Below, piece after piece: positions 49,939 through 58,139 of a DNA stretch of 64,000 nucleotides. Every line of letters begins with the position of its first letter. The stretch's first letter is position 1. The stretch spans positions 62,001 to 126,000 of the forward strand of contig NZ_JAVDUW010000001.1 in NCBI RefSeq assembly GCF_031456495.1, read 5' to 3'. Both the position numbers and the translations under genes were made by a program. Source of the stretch: Pedococcus sp031456495 (lineage in GTDB: Bacteria > Actinomycetota > Actinomycetes > Actinomycetales > Dermatophilaceae). Below the pieces are notes generated by a model, which was not told the origin of the DNA, ran no database searches, and was given only the letters and a program-made list of their open reading frames with translations.

Positions 49939-50125
49939 GCTTCCTTCTTTCGTCTCGTGTCGGGCGCGCCTGCCGTCGACCCTGCTGCAGCCTGGGCTCT
50001 GGTTGGCCTCGCACTCTCCTGCGTTCGGGTCAGACGCTAGGTGTCGGCACCGACAGCCGTCGCGAGGCCGAGTGCGGGCCTGTGGACGGTTGGTCTGGCG
50101 GGACGCCACCTGTGGAGAAACCTAC

Positions 50126-50139
50126 CGAACACGTGTTCG
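50126..50139. promoter_or_regulatory. LexA (SOS) box of recA
   Basis: CGAACACGTGTTCG is a perfect 14-bp palindrome equal to the actinobacterial/Gram-positive SOS consensus CGAAC-N4-GTTCG. It sits in the 284-bp gap upstream of recA, about 84 bp from the convergent end of the coiled-coil gene. The rest of the gap shows no ORF. Confidence 0.93.
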
Positions 50140-50222
50140 AAAGTCGCGCACCGCGCAGCCGACACGCCGGTCGCCCCCCGACGGACCCGCTGTGCCGGCC
50201 GCGCTCCCCCCGAGCCGCCACC

Positions 50223-50597
50223 TCAGTGGGTGACGGCGTCCCTGGCCCGGACCATGGCCTGGCGCAGGTCGTCGAACGCGTGCTCGACGCCCGACGTGAT
50301 GGCCTCGACCGCCTCCTCCGCGGCCTCACCCCGGTTCTCCGCACGAGCGCGAGCCTTGGCGATCCGGTGCCGGACGTCGGCGAGCGCCGCCGAGAGCCGC
50401 TCGTCCGCCTCCATGCGCCCGAGGTGGTACTGCAGCTCGAGGTCGTCGAGCCGGCCGGCCCACTGCTCGATCCGGGTGCGCGCCAGCTCCATCCGCAGGC
50501 CGACGATCTCCGCCTGCAGGGCGTCGATCCGCTCGCGGGTCGCCGTCTCGTCCGTGGTCGTGCCCTTGCTGGTGCGGTCGTCCTTCTCCGCAGTCAT
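50223..50597 (-). CDS. Coiled-coil hypothetical protein
   Basis: 124 residues, ATG 50597. Almost wholly helical and charged: RERIDALQAEIVGLRMELARTRIEQWAGRLDDLELQYH has heptad spacing of Leu/Ile/Met (about 20-58), followed by ALADVRHRIAKARARAENRGEAAEEAVEAITSGVEHAFDDLRQAM. No signal peptide or membrane helix. It may scaffold or bind nucleic acid, but I do not recognise a family. Divergent from the DUF1876 gene. Confidence 0.72.
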   Translation of the reverse strand: MTAEKDDRTSKGTTTDETATRERIDALQAEIVGLRMELARTRIEQWAGRLDDLELQYHLGRMEADERLSAALADVRHRIAKARARAENRGEAAEEAVEAITSGVEHAFDDLRQAMVRARDAVTH

Positions 50598-50749
50598 GTC
50601 CTCGTTCCTCTCCCGTTCGGCGCGGCGCCGGCCCCCGGCACCGGTTCCATGCTGGGAGCCGCCCCCGACCCGGAACAGGGACTTCGGACCCGGGTGGGCG
50701 ATCGGCGCCCGGTGGAGCGTGGGCGTGAGCCCGCACCGAGGAGGACGCC

Positions 50750-51019
50750 ATGACGCACGACGGCACCTGGGGGATCTCGATCTCCCTGGACGAGCACGAC
50801 GGACGCACCCGCGCGGAGATCCGCCTGCACAAGGACGGCAGCACCAACGTGCGCGGCATCGGCTGGGCCGACCGCAACCCCAAGGACCCGGACGTGCCGC
50901 AGATCGGCGAGGAGCTCGCCGTGTCGCGGGCGCTCGCCGAGCTGGCCCACGAGCTCCTGCAGAGCACGGCCGACGACATCGCCGCATCCCTGCACCACCC
51001 CGTGACGCTGCGCCGCTGA
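50750..51019 (+). CDS. DUF1876 family protein
   Basis: 89 residues, ATG 50750. TWGISISLDEHDGRTRAEIRLHKDGSTNVRGIGWADRNPKDPDVPQIGEELAVSRALAELAHELL is typical of DUF1876, a small beta-beta-beta-alpha actinobacterial family found in one to several copies per genome and sometimes induced in dormancy. The function is unknown. It shares a 152-bp divergent promoter region with the coiled-coil gene. The exporter operon starts 32 bp downstream. Confidence 0.88.
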   Translation: MTHDGTWGISISLDEHDGRTRAEIRLHKDGSTNVRGIGWADRNPKDPDVPQIGEELAVSRALAELAHELLQSTADDIAASLHHPVTLRR

Positions 51020-51051
51020 CGACCCCGCGGACCGTACCCACCCCCGCCGCC

Positions 51052-52017
51052 ATGAGCGCCCCAGCCGGCACCCCGTCGCACGAGCACGTCCTCGTCGCCC
51101 GGCACCTGACGCGCCGGTTCGGCGACCGTGTGGCGGTGGACGACGTCTCGTTCCACATCGCGCCCGGGGAGGCCTACGGGCTCCTCGGTCCCAACGGTGC
51201 GGGCAAGACCACGACGATCCGACTCGTGTGCGGGCTGCTCACCCCCGACGAGGGCTCCGTGGAGGTGGCCGGCATCCCCGTCAGCGCCGGCGCGACCCGC
51301 GCCAAGGCCCGCATCGGGTACGTCCCGCAGGACGTGTCCCTCTACCCGGACCTCACCGCCCGGGAGAACCTCGCCTTCTTCGGCCGCCTCTACCGACTGT
51401 CGGGCCCGACGCTGCGCGCCCGCGTGGACGAGGTGCTCGACCTGGTGGACCTGCGCGACCGCGGCGACGACCGGGTCGAGTCCTACAGCGGCGGTATGCG
51501 GCGCCGGCTCAACATCGGTGCGAGCCTGCTGCACCGGCCCGAGCTGCTCGTCCTCGACGAGCCCACGGTCGGGGTCGACCCGCAGAGCCGCCACGCGATC
51601 ATGGAGAGCATCCGCGCCCTGGGCTCCTCCGGCCTCGCCGTGCTCTACACGACGCACTACATGGAGGAGGCGGAGCGGCTCTGCGACCGTGTCGGCATCA
51701 TCGACCGCGGACGCCTCGTCGCCGAGGGCACGCGCCGCGAGCTCGTCGCCCGCGTGGGGGAACGCGACCGGATCCTGTTGTCCGCCACCGGTTCCCTCGC
51801 GACGTTCGCCGAGACCTGCCGGTCGATGGAGGGGATCGACAGCGTCGACGTCTCCGACTCGACGGTGGAGCTGCTGGCCACGGACGGACGCCTGCGGCTG
51901 CCCACCGTGCTGGCCGCGGCGAGCAGCGCGGGCGCGGCGGTGCGCTCGGTGGAGGTGGTCGAGCCCGACCTCGAGGCGGTCTTCCTGCACCTGACCGGCA
52001 CGGCCCTGAGGGAGTGA
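51052..52017 (+). CDS. ABC transporter ATP-binding protein (exporter 1)
   Basis: 321 residues, ATG 51052. Walker A GPNGAGKT (46-53), Q-loop YVPQDVSLYPDLTARENLAFF, signature SYSGGMRRRLNIG and Walker B LLVLDEPTVGVDP. The C-terminal 90 residues after the ATPase domain match the DrrA/CcmA-type exporters for drugs or polysaccharides. With the next two genes it forms an ABC-2 exporter; its stop is 1 bp before the first permease. Confidence 0.94.
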   Translation: MSAPAGTPSHEHVLVARHLTRRFGDRVAVDDVSFHIAPGEAYGLLGPNGAGKTTTIRLVCGLLTPDEGSVEVAGIPVSAGATRAKARIGYVPQDVSLYPDLTARENLAFFGRLYRLSGPTLRARVDEVLDLVDLRDRGDDRVESYSGGMRRRLNIGASLLHRPELLVLDEPTVGVDPQSRHAIMESIRALGSSGLAVLYTTHYMEEAERLCDRVGIIDRGRLVAEGTRRELVARVGERDRILLSATGSLATFAETCRSMEGIDSVDVSDSTVELLATDGRLRLPTVLAAASSAGAAVRSVEVVEPDLEAVFLHLTGTALRE

Positions 52018-52018
52018 C

Positions 52019-53185
52019 GTGCACCCCGTCGTGGCCATCGCCCTCAAGGACCTGCGGCAGCGGCTGCGGGACCGGTCGGTGTGGGTACTGGGGTTCGTCG
52101 CACCGCTGCTGGTGGCGGCGCTCATCAGCCTCGCGTTCGGGGGCGCGCAGGCGTTCCACACCTCCGTGGCCGTGGTGGACGAGGACCACGGCGCCATCGC
52201 GGCCGGCTTCTCCCAGTTCCTGCGCAGCCCCGACCTGCACGGCCTGCTGACGGTGCGGACCGTCTCGGGCAGCGCCGACGCCCGGGCGAAGGTCGCGGAC
52301 GGCACGCTCGGCGCGGCATACGTCATCCCGGCCGGCTTCTCCGACGCGGTGACCGCCGGGGGCAGCCGGCCCATCACGGTGCTGGCCAGCGTCGACGCCA
52401 CGGTGGCCGCGCAGGTGGCGCGGGCGCTCGCCCAGTCCTTCACCGCGCACCTCGAGGGCGTGCAGCTGTCGGTGCGCACGGCGGTGGCGGCGGGCGCTCC
52501 GCCGAGCGCGGTCGCAGCCCTCGCGGCACAGGCCTCGACCAGGGAGCTGCCCGAGCAGGCGCAGCCCCGGGCGTCCGGCGCCAAGACCCTCACCGCGGTC
52601 AGCTACTACGCGCCGGCGATGGGCACGTTCTTCATGTTCTTCGCGATCGGGTTCGGCTCGCGCGGCTGGTTCCTCGAGCGCAGCGGCGGCACCCTGGAGC
52701 GGCTGGCCGTGGCGCCGCTGGGGATGGGCGCTGTGCTCGCCGGCAAGTCGCTCGCGACGTTCGTCTACGGCGCGGCCAGCCTGGGCACGGTGGCGCTCGT
52801 GAGCTCGCTCGCGTTCGGGGCCGACTGGGGTCCGCCACCCGTCGTGGTGGCACTGGTCCTCGCCCTCGCCCTCACCCTCGTCGGCCTCACCGCCCTCGTC
52901 ATCACCCTCGCGCGCACCGAGCGGCAGGCCGAGGGCATCGCCTCGATCATCACGTTCGGGCTGGTGCTGCTCGGCGGCAACTTCGTCTTCATCTCCCAGG
53001 CGCCGGACGCGGTCCGCACGCTGTCCCGCCTCACCCCGAACGGGTGGGCCCTGCGCGCCTTCACCGACCTCTCGGGCGGGGCTCCCTGGACGGCGGCGGT
53101 GGTTCCCCTTCTGGCGGTGCTGGCGTTCGCCGCGGGGACGGCCCTGGTCGCCTTCCTGCTGCGTGGTCGGGTGCTCGCGCGATGA
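52019..53185 (+). CDS. ABC-2 type permease (exporter 1, subunit A)
   Basis: 388 residues, GTG 52019. An N-terminal membrane helix (VWVLGFVAPLLVAALISLAFG) is followed by an external domain of about 160 residues (FHTSVAVVDEDHGAIAAGFSQFL...), then five helices starting near MGTFFMFFAIGFGSRGWFLERSGGTLERLAVAPL. This is the YhgE/DrrB-like ABC-2 architecture with one helix, a large loop and five helices. The gene overlaps subunit B by ATGA. Confidence 0.9.
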   Translation: MHPVVAIALKDLRQRLRDRSVWVLGFVAPLLVAALISLAFGGAQAFHTSVAVVDEDHGAIAAGFSQFLRSPDLHGLLTVRTVSGSADARAKVADGTLGAAYVIPAGFSDAVTAGGSRPITVLASVDATVAAQVARALAQSFTAHLEGVQLSVRTAVAAGAPPSAVAALAAQASTRELPEQAQPRASGAKTLTAVSYYAPAMGTFFMFFAIGFGSRGWFLERSGGTLERLAVAPLGMGAVLAGKSLATFVYGAASLGTVALVSSLAFGADWGPPPVVVALVLALALTLVGLTALVITLARTERQAEGIASIITFGLVLLGGNFVFISQAPDAVRTLSRLTPNGWALRAFTDLSGGAPWTAAVVPLLAVLAFAAGTALVAFLLRGRVLAR

Positions 53186-54345
53186 CGGCCGTGGTCCTGG
53201 CCTGGACCGAGCTGCGGCGCGCGGCTCGGGACCGCACGTTCCTGTTCTTCGCGCTGTTCCTGCCGTTCATGGTGATCCTGCTCATCGGGGTAACGACGTC
53301 GGGGTTCGCGCAGGAGCGGGTCGCCGTGGTGCAGGGCGACCGCAGCACCATGGCGAACGCGCTCGTCACCGAGCTGGACGCCGCCCCGGGCCTGCAGGTC
53401 GTGCGGGTGGCGGACCGGGGGGCGGGCGTACAGCGGCTGCGGTCCGGTGAGGTCACGGCCGTCGTGCTCGTACCTGCGGACTTCGCGACGACGCTCCAGG
53501 CGGGGCGCTCGGTGGTCCTGCCCGTGCTGACCACCGGCGCGGTCGGCTCCGGCGGCTCGACACTGACGACCATCCGGTCCGTGGTCGCCCGGCAGGCGGC
53601 CACGGTGCAGGCCGCGGCGTTCGCCACGGAACGTGTCGGCGGCACGTTCGCGCAGAACCAGGCGCGGGCCCTTGCCCTGCAGCGCCAGGCGCCGGTGACC
53701 GGGGTCAGCACCGTGGTCGTCGACAGCGCGAGCAACTACCTGCCGCTCGGCTTCAGCTACAGCGCGCCGACGATGCTGGTGCTCTTCGTCTTCATCAACG
53801 CCACGGCCGGCGGAGCCGCGATCATCCAGACGCGCCGGTTCGGCATCTTCTCCCGGGCGCTCGCCGCCCCGGTCCGCCCGCGCGACCTCGTCCTGGGCGA
53901 GGGCCTGTGCTACCTCGCGCTCGCCGCCGCCCAGGCCGCGCTCATCGTGGTGGTCGGCGCGGTCGTGTTCGGGGTCGGCTGGGGAAACCCGCTCGCGGCC
54001 ACCCTGCTCATCGGCGTGTGGTGCCTCGTCGGGACCGGGGCCGGGCTCGTGAGCGGCACCCTCTTCCACACGCCCGAGCAGGCGAGCGCGATCGGGCCGG
54101 CGGTCGGGATCGCCTTCGGGATGCTGGGCGGCTGCATGTGGCCGCTGGAGATCGTGCCGGCCGGGGTGCGGGCGGCCGGCCACCTGACGCCGCACGCCTG
54201 GGCCGTCGACGCCTGGGTGACGCTGCTGTCGCGTGGGGGCGGGGTCGGCGACATCCTGGGGCCGCTGGCGGTGCTGTCCGGCTTCGCCGTGCTGCTGCTC
54301 GGGACGGCCACGTTCCGCCTGCGCCGCTCCCTCGTCACCGGCTGA
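53182..54345 (+). CDS. ABC-2 type permease (exporter 1, subunit B)
   Basis: 387 residues, ATG 53182. Same architecture as the preceding permease: helix 1 (TFLFFALFLPFMVILLIGV), a large extracytoplasmic domain (ERVAVVQGDRSTMANALV...), and five C-terminal helices (from about SYSAPTMLVLFVFINATAGG). The two probably form a heterodimer with the ATPase from 51052. No associated biosynthetic gene shows what is exported. Confidence 0.9.
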   Translation: MTAVVLAWTELRRAARDRTFLFFALFLPFMVILLIGVTTSGFAQERVAVVQGDRSTMANALVTELDAAPGLQVVRVADRGAGVQRLRSGEVTAVVLVPADFATTLQAGRSVVLPVLTTGAVGSGGSTLTTIRSVVARQAATVQAAAFATERVGGTFAQNQARALALQRQAPVTGVSTVVVDSASNYLPLGFSYSAPTMLVLFVFINATAGGAAIIQTRRFGIFSRALAAPVRPRDLVLGEGLCYLALAAAQAALIVVVGAVVFGVGWGNPLAATLLIGVWCLVGTGAGLVSGTLFHTPEQASAIGPAVGIAFGMLGGCMWPLEIVPAGVRAAGHLTPHAWAVDAWVTLLSRGGGVGDILGPLAVLSGFAVLLLGTATFRLRRSLVTG

Positions 54346-54350
54346 CGGGG

Positions 54351-54436
54351 CTCTGTGCGCAGACGGGGGTGTGGGTGGCCATGGATCCGCTCTCGGCGCA
54401 CTGGTACTGAGGTCTGTGCGCAGACGAGCGTGTCGC
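54351..54436. repeat. Modular dispersed inverted-repeat element, copy 2
   Basis: In the 144-bp gap between the convergent exporter 1 and acetyltransferase genes. TCTGTGCGCAGA occurs at 54352-54363 and 54413-54424. GGATCCGCTCTCGGCGCACTGGTAC (54383-54407, given in two parts here as its ends GGATCCGC and GCACTGGTAC) is the reverse complement of the loop module at 3040-3063. GTCTGTGCGCAGACGAGCGTGTCG-like sequence at 54412-54435 matches the complement of 3073-3096. The module order is swapped relative to copy 1. Confidence 0.7.
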
Positions 54437-54489
54437 GGGCGGCGCGGAGTCACCCGGGAGGCCGCCTGGCGGGGGTGAGGTGTCTCCGG

Positions 54490-54954
54490 TCAGCCGCGGC
54501 GGCGCATCGGCGTGTGCGGGATGCCGTCCTCGACGAAGCCGCGGCCGTCGGGCACGAACCCGAACGCGGCGTACCAGTCGGCCAGGTGCGACTGGGCGTC
54601 GAGCACGACGTCGCGCTCCCCCGCCAGCCCCAGCGCGGCCTGCACCAGCGCAGCGGCCAGGCCGGCACCGCGCGCCGACTCGGCCGTGGCGACGCGACCG
54701 ACCCGCAGCGCCTCACCGTCCTCGAGCAGCCGGAGCGTCGACACGGGCAGCCCGTCGACCTCGACCCACAGGTGCCGGGCGGAGGGCTCCGCGTCGCGGC
54801 CGTCGAGGTCGAGGTAGGGGCAGTCCTGCTCGACGACGAAGACCTGCGAGCGCAGCGCCCAGAGCCGGTATGCCGTGTGCGCGTCGAGCTGCTCGAACGT
54901 CGCCACCCGGACCGGTGGCTCGGGCGGGGACGGGGTGTCGAGCTCGTGCGGCAT
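54490..54954 (-). CDS. ElaA-like GNAT acetyltransferase
   Basis: 154 residues, ATG 54954. ALRSQVFVVEQDCPYLDLDGRDAEPSARHLWV (about 33-64) is the ElaA signature. RVATAESARGAGLAAALVQAAL is the acetyl-CoA motif, and HLADWYAAFGFVPDGRGFVEDGIPHTPM closes the fold. ElaA proteins are GNATs of unknown substrate. The gene starts 10 bp downstream of exporter 2 permease A on the same strand and could be co-transcribed. Confidence 0.92.
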   Translation of the reverse strand: MPHELDTPSPPEPPVRVATFEQLDAHTAYRLWALRSQVFVVEQDCPYLDLDGRDAEPSARHLWVEVDGLPVSTLRLLEDGEALRVGRVATAESARGAGLAAALVQAALGLAGERDVVLDAQSHLADWYAAFGFVPDGRGFVEDGIPHTPMRRRG

Positions 54955-54964
54955 ACCGACGAGG

Positions 54965-55822
54965 CTACGAGAGCAGGAGCCGCTCGAGGCGACGGGCCGC
55001 CCCCAGCACGCCGACGAGGCCGAGCACGACGAGGTAGGCGACGTGTCCCAGCACGCCCCAGCCCATGTCGCCGAGCATGAGCGCCCGCTCGAGCGCGACA
55101 CCGTGGTAGAGCGGCGTCGCGCGGACCAGCCACTGCAGCGCGTCGGGGTAGGTCGCCAGCGGGAAGAACGTCGCCGAGAACAGGAACATCGGCTGGATCG
55201 CCAGCGTGACGTAGTCGAAGTCGACCCACGAGCGCATGAACGTCGTGGCGAACATCCCCAGCGCGGCGAACGCGAACCCGATGAACACCGCAGCGGGCAC
55301 CGCCAGCAGCGCCCACCACGAGTGCACGGCACCCGCGAGCAGCGCCACGACGAGGAAGGCGAGCGAGTACAGGCCGCCGCGGATCAGCGACCACGAGATC
55401 TCGCCCACGGCGATGTCACGCGGACCCATCGGTGTGGCGAGCACGGCGTCGTAGAGCTTGGCGTACTTGAGCTTGAAGAAGACGTTGAACGTGGAGTCGA
55501 ACACGGCACCGTTCATCGCCGACGCGGCCAGCAGGGCGGGCGCCACGAACTGGGGGTAGGTGACGACCATGCCGCTGTCGGTCGTCACGGTCCTCACCAG
55601 CGCGCCGATGCCCACGCCGAGCGAGAACAGGTAGAACACCGGCTCGGCGAACCCGGTGACGAGCGCGATCCAGCCGTGCCGGAACGACGTGACGTTGCGC
55701 TCGACCAGCATCCGCGCGAGCCCCGCACCGGCCGGCACAGGCACGGCGCGGGCCAGCCGCGTCGCGGCCGTCGGGCGGGACGGTCCGCCGGGCCGGGTCG
55801 GGGTCGTCGACGTCGTGCTCAC
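54965..55822 (-). CDS. ABC-2 permease, NodJ-like (exporter 2)
   Basis: 285 residues, GTG 55822. Six helices, without the large loop seen in exporter 1. ARMLVERNVTSFRHGWIALVTGFAEPVFYLFSLGVGIG and NVFFKLKYAKLYDAVLATPMGPRDIAVGE are typical of NodJ/lipooligosaccharide-type and daunorubicin-type ABC-2 permeases. The start overlaps the upstream permease stop by 4 bp. It pairs with the next permease as a heterodimer; the cargo is unknown. Confidence 0.92.
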   Translation of the reverse strand: MSTTSTTPTRPGGPSRPTAATRLARAVPVPAGAGLARMLVERNVTSFRHGWIALVTGFAEPVFYLFSLGVGIGALVRTVTTDSGMVVTYPQFVAPALLAASAMNGAVFDSTFNVFFKLKYAKLYDAVLATPMGPRDIAVGEISWSLIRGGLYSLAFLVVALLAGAVHSWWALLAVPAAVFIGFAFAALGMFATTFMRSWVDFDYVTLAIQPMFLFSATFFPLATYPDALQWLVRATPLYHGVALERALMLGDMGWGVLGHVAYLVVLGLVGVLGAARRLERLLLS

Positions 55823-56715
55823 GGTTCCAGCCTCCTGGTGAAGGTGCGGTGCGCGAGCAGCGCGCCCACCACGGCATACAGGGCGAGCACGAGCAGGTGG
55901 CCCAGGAAGGGCAGCACGGACACGTCGCCGACCGACACCGACCGGGCGGCGGCGACGCCGTGCCACAGCGGGGTCACCCAGGCGACGGGCTGCATCCAGG
56001 CCGGGAGCTGGTCGACCGGGAAGAACGTGCCGGAGAAGAGCATCAGCGGGGTGATGATCCAGCGGTAGAGGATGTTGAACCCGTTGTCGCCCTCCTGGGT
56101 GGCGGTGAAGGCGAACATCGGCGTGGAGAACGCCAGGCCGGTCAGCACCGCGATCGGCAGGCACAGGACCGCCCACCACGAGTCGAACCCGCCGAACAGC
56201 GCCGCGATCACCATGAAGATGGAGGTCGCCATGACCAGGTGCAGGCCGACCATCGTGAAGTGGCCGGCCAGCACGTCGCGCACGCGCAGCGGGGTCGCGA
56301 GCTGGGCGTGGTAGCCCATGTTCCACTTGATGTAGCCGAGCACCTGGTAGCTCGACTCGCCCCACGCGACCCACATCGACTGGGCGGCGACGATCGCCGG
56401 GACCACGAAGTGCAGGTAGGGCGTGCCGTTGACGCCCCCGGCGCGCGAGTCGACGAGCGAGCCGAGTCCGACGCCCATCGCGAGCAGGAACAGCACGGGC
56501 GAGAGCACCCGGGTGATGACCGAGCCGCGCCAGGTGCGCCGGTAGACGGTCGCGTGGTAAACGAGGACGGCGAGCAGCCGCTCACCCCCGGACATGGGGG
56601 CGCGGACGCCGTGCGCGGCGCGGCTCCCGGCGACGGTGGAGGCGTCGGCGGGGCCGTGGCCGCTGTCGCCGGGCGGCGGCTGCGAGGCCGATGGCTGGGA
56701 GTGGGCGACGGACAT
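55819..56715 (-). CDS. ABC-2 permease, NodJ-like (exporter 2, second subunit)
   Basis: 298 residues, ATG 56715. A Pro/Ser-rich N-terminal tail of about 40 residues is followed by six helices. VLVYHATVYRRTWRGSVITRVLSPVLFLLAMGVGLGSLV and YIKWNMGYHAQLATPLRVRDVLAGH parallel the other permease and show common ancestry. The start overlaps the ATPase stop (TAATG), so the three genes form one translationally coupled operon. Confidence 0.92.
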   Translation of the reverse strand: MSVAHSQPSASQPPPGDSGHGPADASTVAGSRAAHGVRAPMSGGERLLAVLVYHATVYRRTWRGSVITRVLSPVLFLLAMGVGLGSLVDSRAGGVNGTPYLHFVVPAIVAAQSMWVAWGESSYQVLGYIKWNMGYHAQLATPLRVRDVLAGHFTMVGLHLVMATSIFMVIAALFGGFDSWWAVLCLPIAVLTGLAFSTPMFAFTATQEGDNGFNILYRWIITPLMLFSGTFFPVDQLPAWMQPVAWVTPLWHGVAAARSVSVGDVSVLPFLGHLLVLALYAVVGALLAHRTFTRRLEP

Positions 56716-57686
56716 TAGTCGACCAGCGTCCGGCCGGTGAGGTGGAGGAAGACGTCCTCGAGGGTGGAGCGGCGCACCAGCGACGACAGCGGCTCGACCC
56801 CGCGGGCGTGGACCTTGGCCATCGTCTCGTCGCCGTCCTCGGTGTAGAGCAGCAGCCGGTCGGGCAGCACCTCGACCCGCTCGGCGACGCCGGAGACCTG
56901 CTCGGCGAAGTGGCCCTGCTCCTCGGCGTCGAATCGCAGCTCGAGGACCTCGCGGGTGGAGTACTCGTCGATGAGCGAGCGGGGCGAGCCCTCGGCGACG
57001 ATCCGGCCGTGGTCCATGACGACGAGCCGGTCGCAGAGCTGCTCGGCCTCGTCCATGTAGTGCGTGGTCAGGACGAGGGTGACGCCCGAGCGCTTGAGCC
57101 GGAACAGCCTGTCCCACAACACGTGTCGCGCCTGCGGGTCGAGCCCGGTGGTCGGCTCGTCGAGCAGCAGGATCTCGGGGCTGTTGATCAGCGAGCGGGC
57201 GATCGTGAGGCGGCGCTTCATGCCGCCGGAGAGCGGCTCGACCTTGTCCTTGGCGCGCTCGGTCAGCTGGGCGAAGTCGAGCAGCTCGGCCGCGCGGGAC
57301 CGCACCTCCTTGCGCGACAGGCCGAAGTAGCGGCCGTAGATCCAGAGGTTCTCCTCGACCGTGAGCTCCTCGTCGAGGGTGTCGCGCTGCGGGCAGCTTC
57401 CGAGCCGGGCGCGGATCGCCGGGCCGTCCGTCGCCGGGTCGAGGCCGAAGAGCCGCAGGTCGCCGCCGCTGACCGGCGAGACGCAGCCGACCATCCGCAT
57501 GGTCGAGGACTTGCCCGCGCCGTTCGGCCCGAGGAACCCGAAGCACTCCCCCTTGCGCACCGAGAAGTCGATGCCGTCGACGGCGGTGAACTCCCCGAAG
57601 GTCTTGGTCAGCCCCGTGGCGCTGAGCAGGATCTCGTCGGCGGCAGCCGGTGCGGTGGACGTGGACGGGGCGGGTGCGGAGGACAC
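56715..57686 (-). CDS. ABC transporter ATP-binding protein, NodI-like (exporter 2)
   Basis: 323 residues, GTG 57686. Walker A GPNGAGKS, Q-loop GSCPQRDTLDEELTVEENL, signature PLSGGMKRRLTIARSLINSP and Walker B ILLLDEPTTGLDPQ. The long Q-loop match and the MDEAEQLCDRLVVMDHGRIVAEGSP segment are those of NodI/lipooligosaccharide exporters. A C-terminal regulatory domain follows (about 230-323). It is the first gene of the operon with two NodJ-like permeases. Confidence 0.94.
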   Translation of the reverse strand: MSSAPAPSTSTAPAAADEILLSATGLTKTFGEFTAVDGIDFSVRKGECFGFLGPNGAGKSSTMRMVGCVSPVSGGDLRLFGLDPATDGPAIRARLGSCPQRDTLDEELTVEENLWIYGRYFGLSRKEVRSRAAELLDFAQLTERAKDKVEPLSGGMKRRLTIARSLINSPEILLLDEPTTGLDPQARHVLWDRLFRLKRSGVTLVLTTHYMDEAEQLCDRLVVMDHGRIVAEGSPRSLIDEYSTREVLELRFDAEEQGHFAEQVSGVAERVEVLPDRLLLYTEDGDETMAKVHARGVEPLSSLVRRSTLEDVFLHLTGRTLVD

Positions 57687-57743
57687 GTGTCACAACGCTA
57701 CCGAGGACCCCGACAGCGTTCCCCTCCTTTTCCGGCACGCGGC

Positions 57744-58058
57744 TCAGAGGTGCACGGCGGTGATGCGGACCGTCGCCGGGTCCCCCGCCGCCAGCCCCTC
57801 GGCCCGGCGCACGGCCGCCTTCATCGGCAGGATGTACGCGGCCTGCTCCTTGCTGGGGAACAGCGACGTGAGCCAGGTGGTGTCGCCGCAGGTCACCTCC
57901 ACGCGCACGGAGCCGAACCCGCCGGCCCGCCCCTCGGCGAGGTCCGCGATCTCGTCGCTCGTCTCCTCGGGCACGGTGAGGAAGTGCCACGACGCGTTGC
58001 TCCCCCACAGCCACAGCGGCGCCGTGACCTCCCAGCTGTGCCGCCCGTTCCCGTCCAC
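57744..58058 (-). CDS. DUF1905 family protein
   Basis: 104 residues, GTG 58058. WEVTAPLWLWGSNASWHFLTVPEETSDEIADLAEGR, then GGFGSVRVEVTCGDTTWLTSLFPSKEQAAYILPMKAAVRRAEGLAAGD are the DUF1905 core, a small beta-barrel domain. It is often fused to YdeI-like domains, but here it stands alone. Function unknown. It is 57 bp upstream of the exporter 2 ATPase on the same strand. Confidence 0.9.
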   Translation of the reverse strand: MDGNGRHSWEVTAPLWLWGSNASWHFLTVPEETSDEIADLAEGRAGGFGSVRVEVTCGDTTWLTSLFPSKEQAAYILPMKAAVRRAEGLAAGDPATVRITAVHL

Positions 58059-58139
58059 GTGGACGACGCTAGCCCCGACCGCCGACGGCCGGCGGTCCGA
58101 CGGCGGGGTCGGACTGCCGGGGGTTCGACGCCGGGAGCC

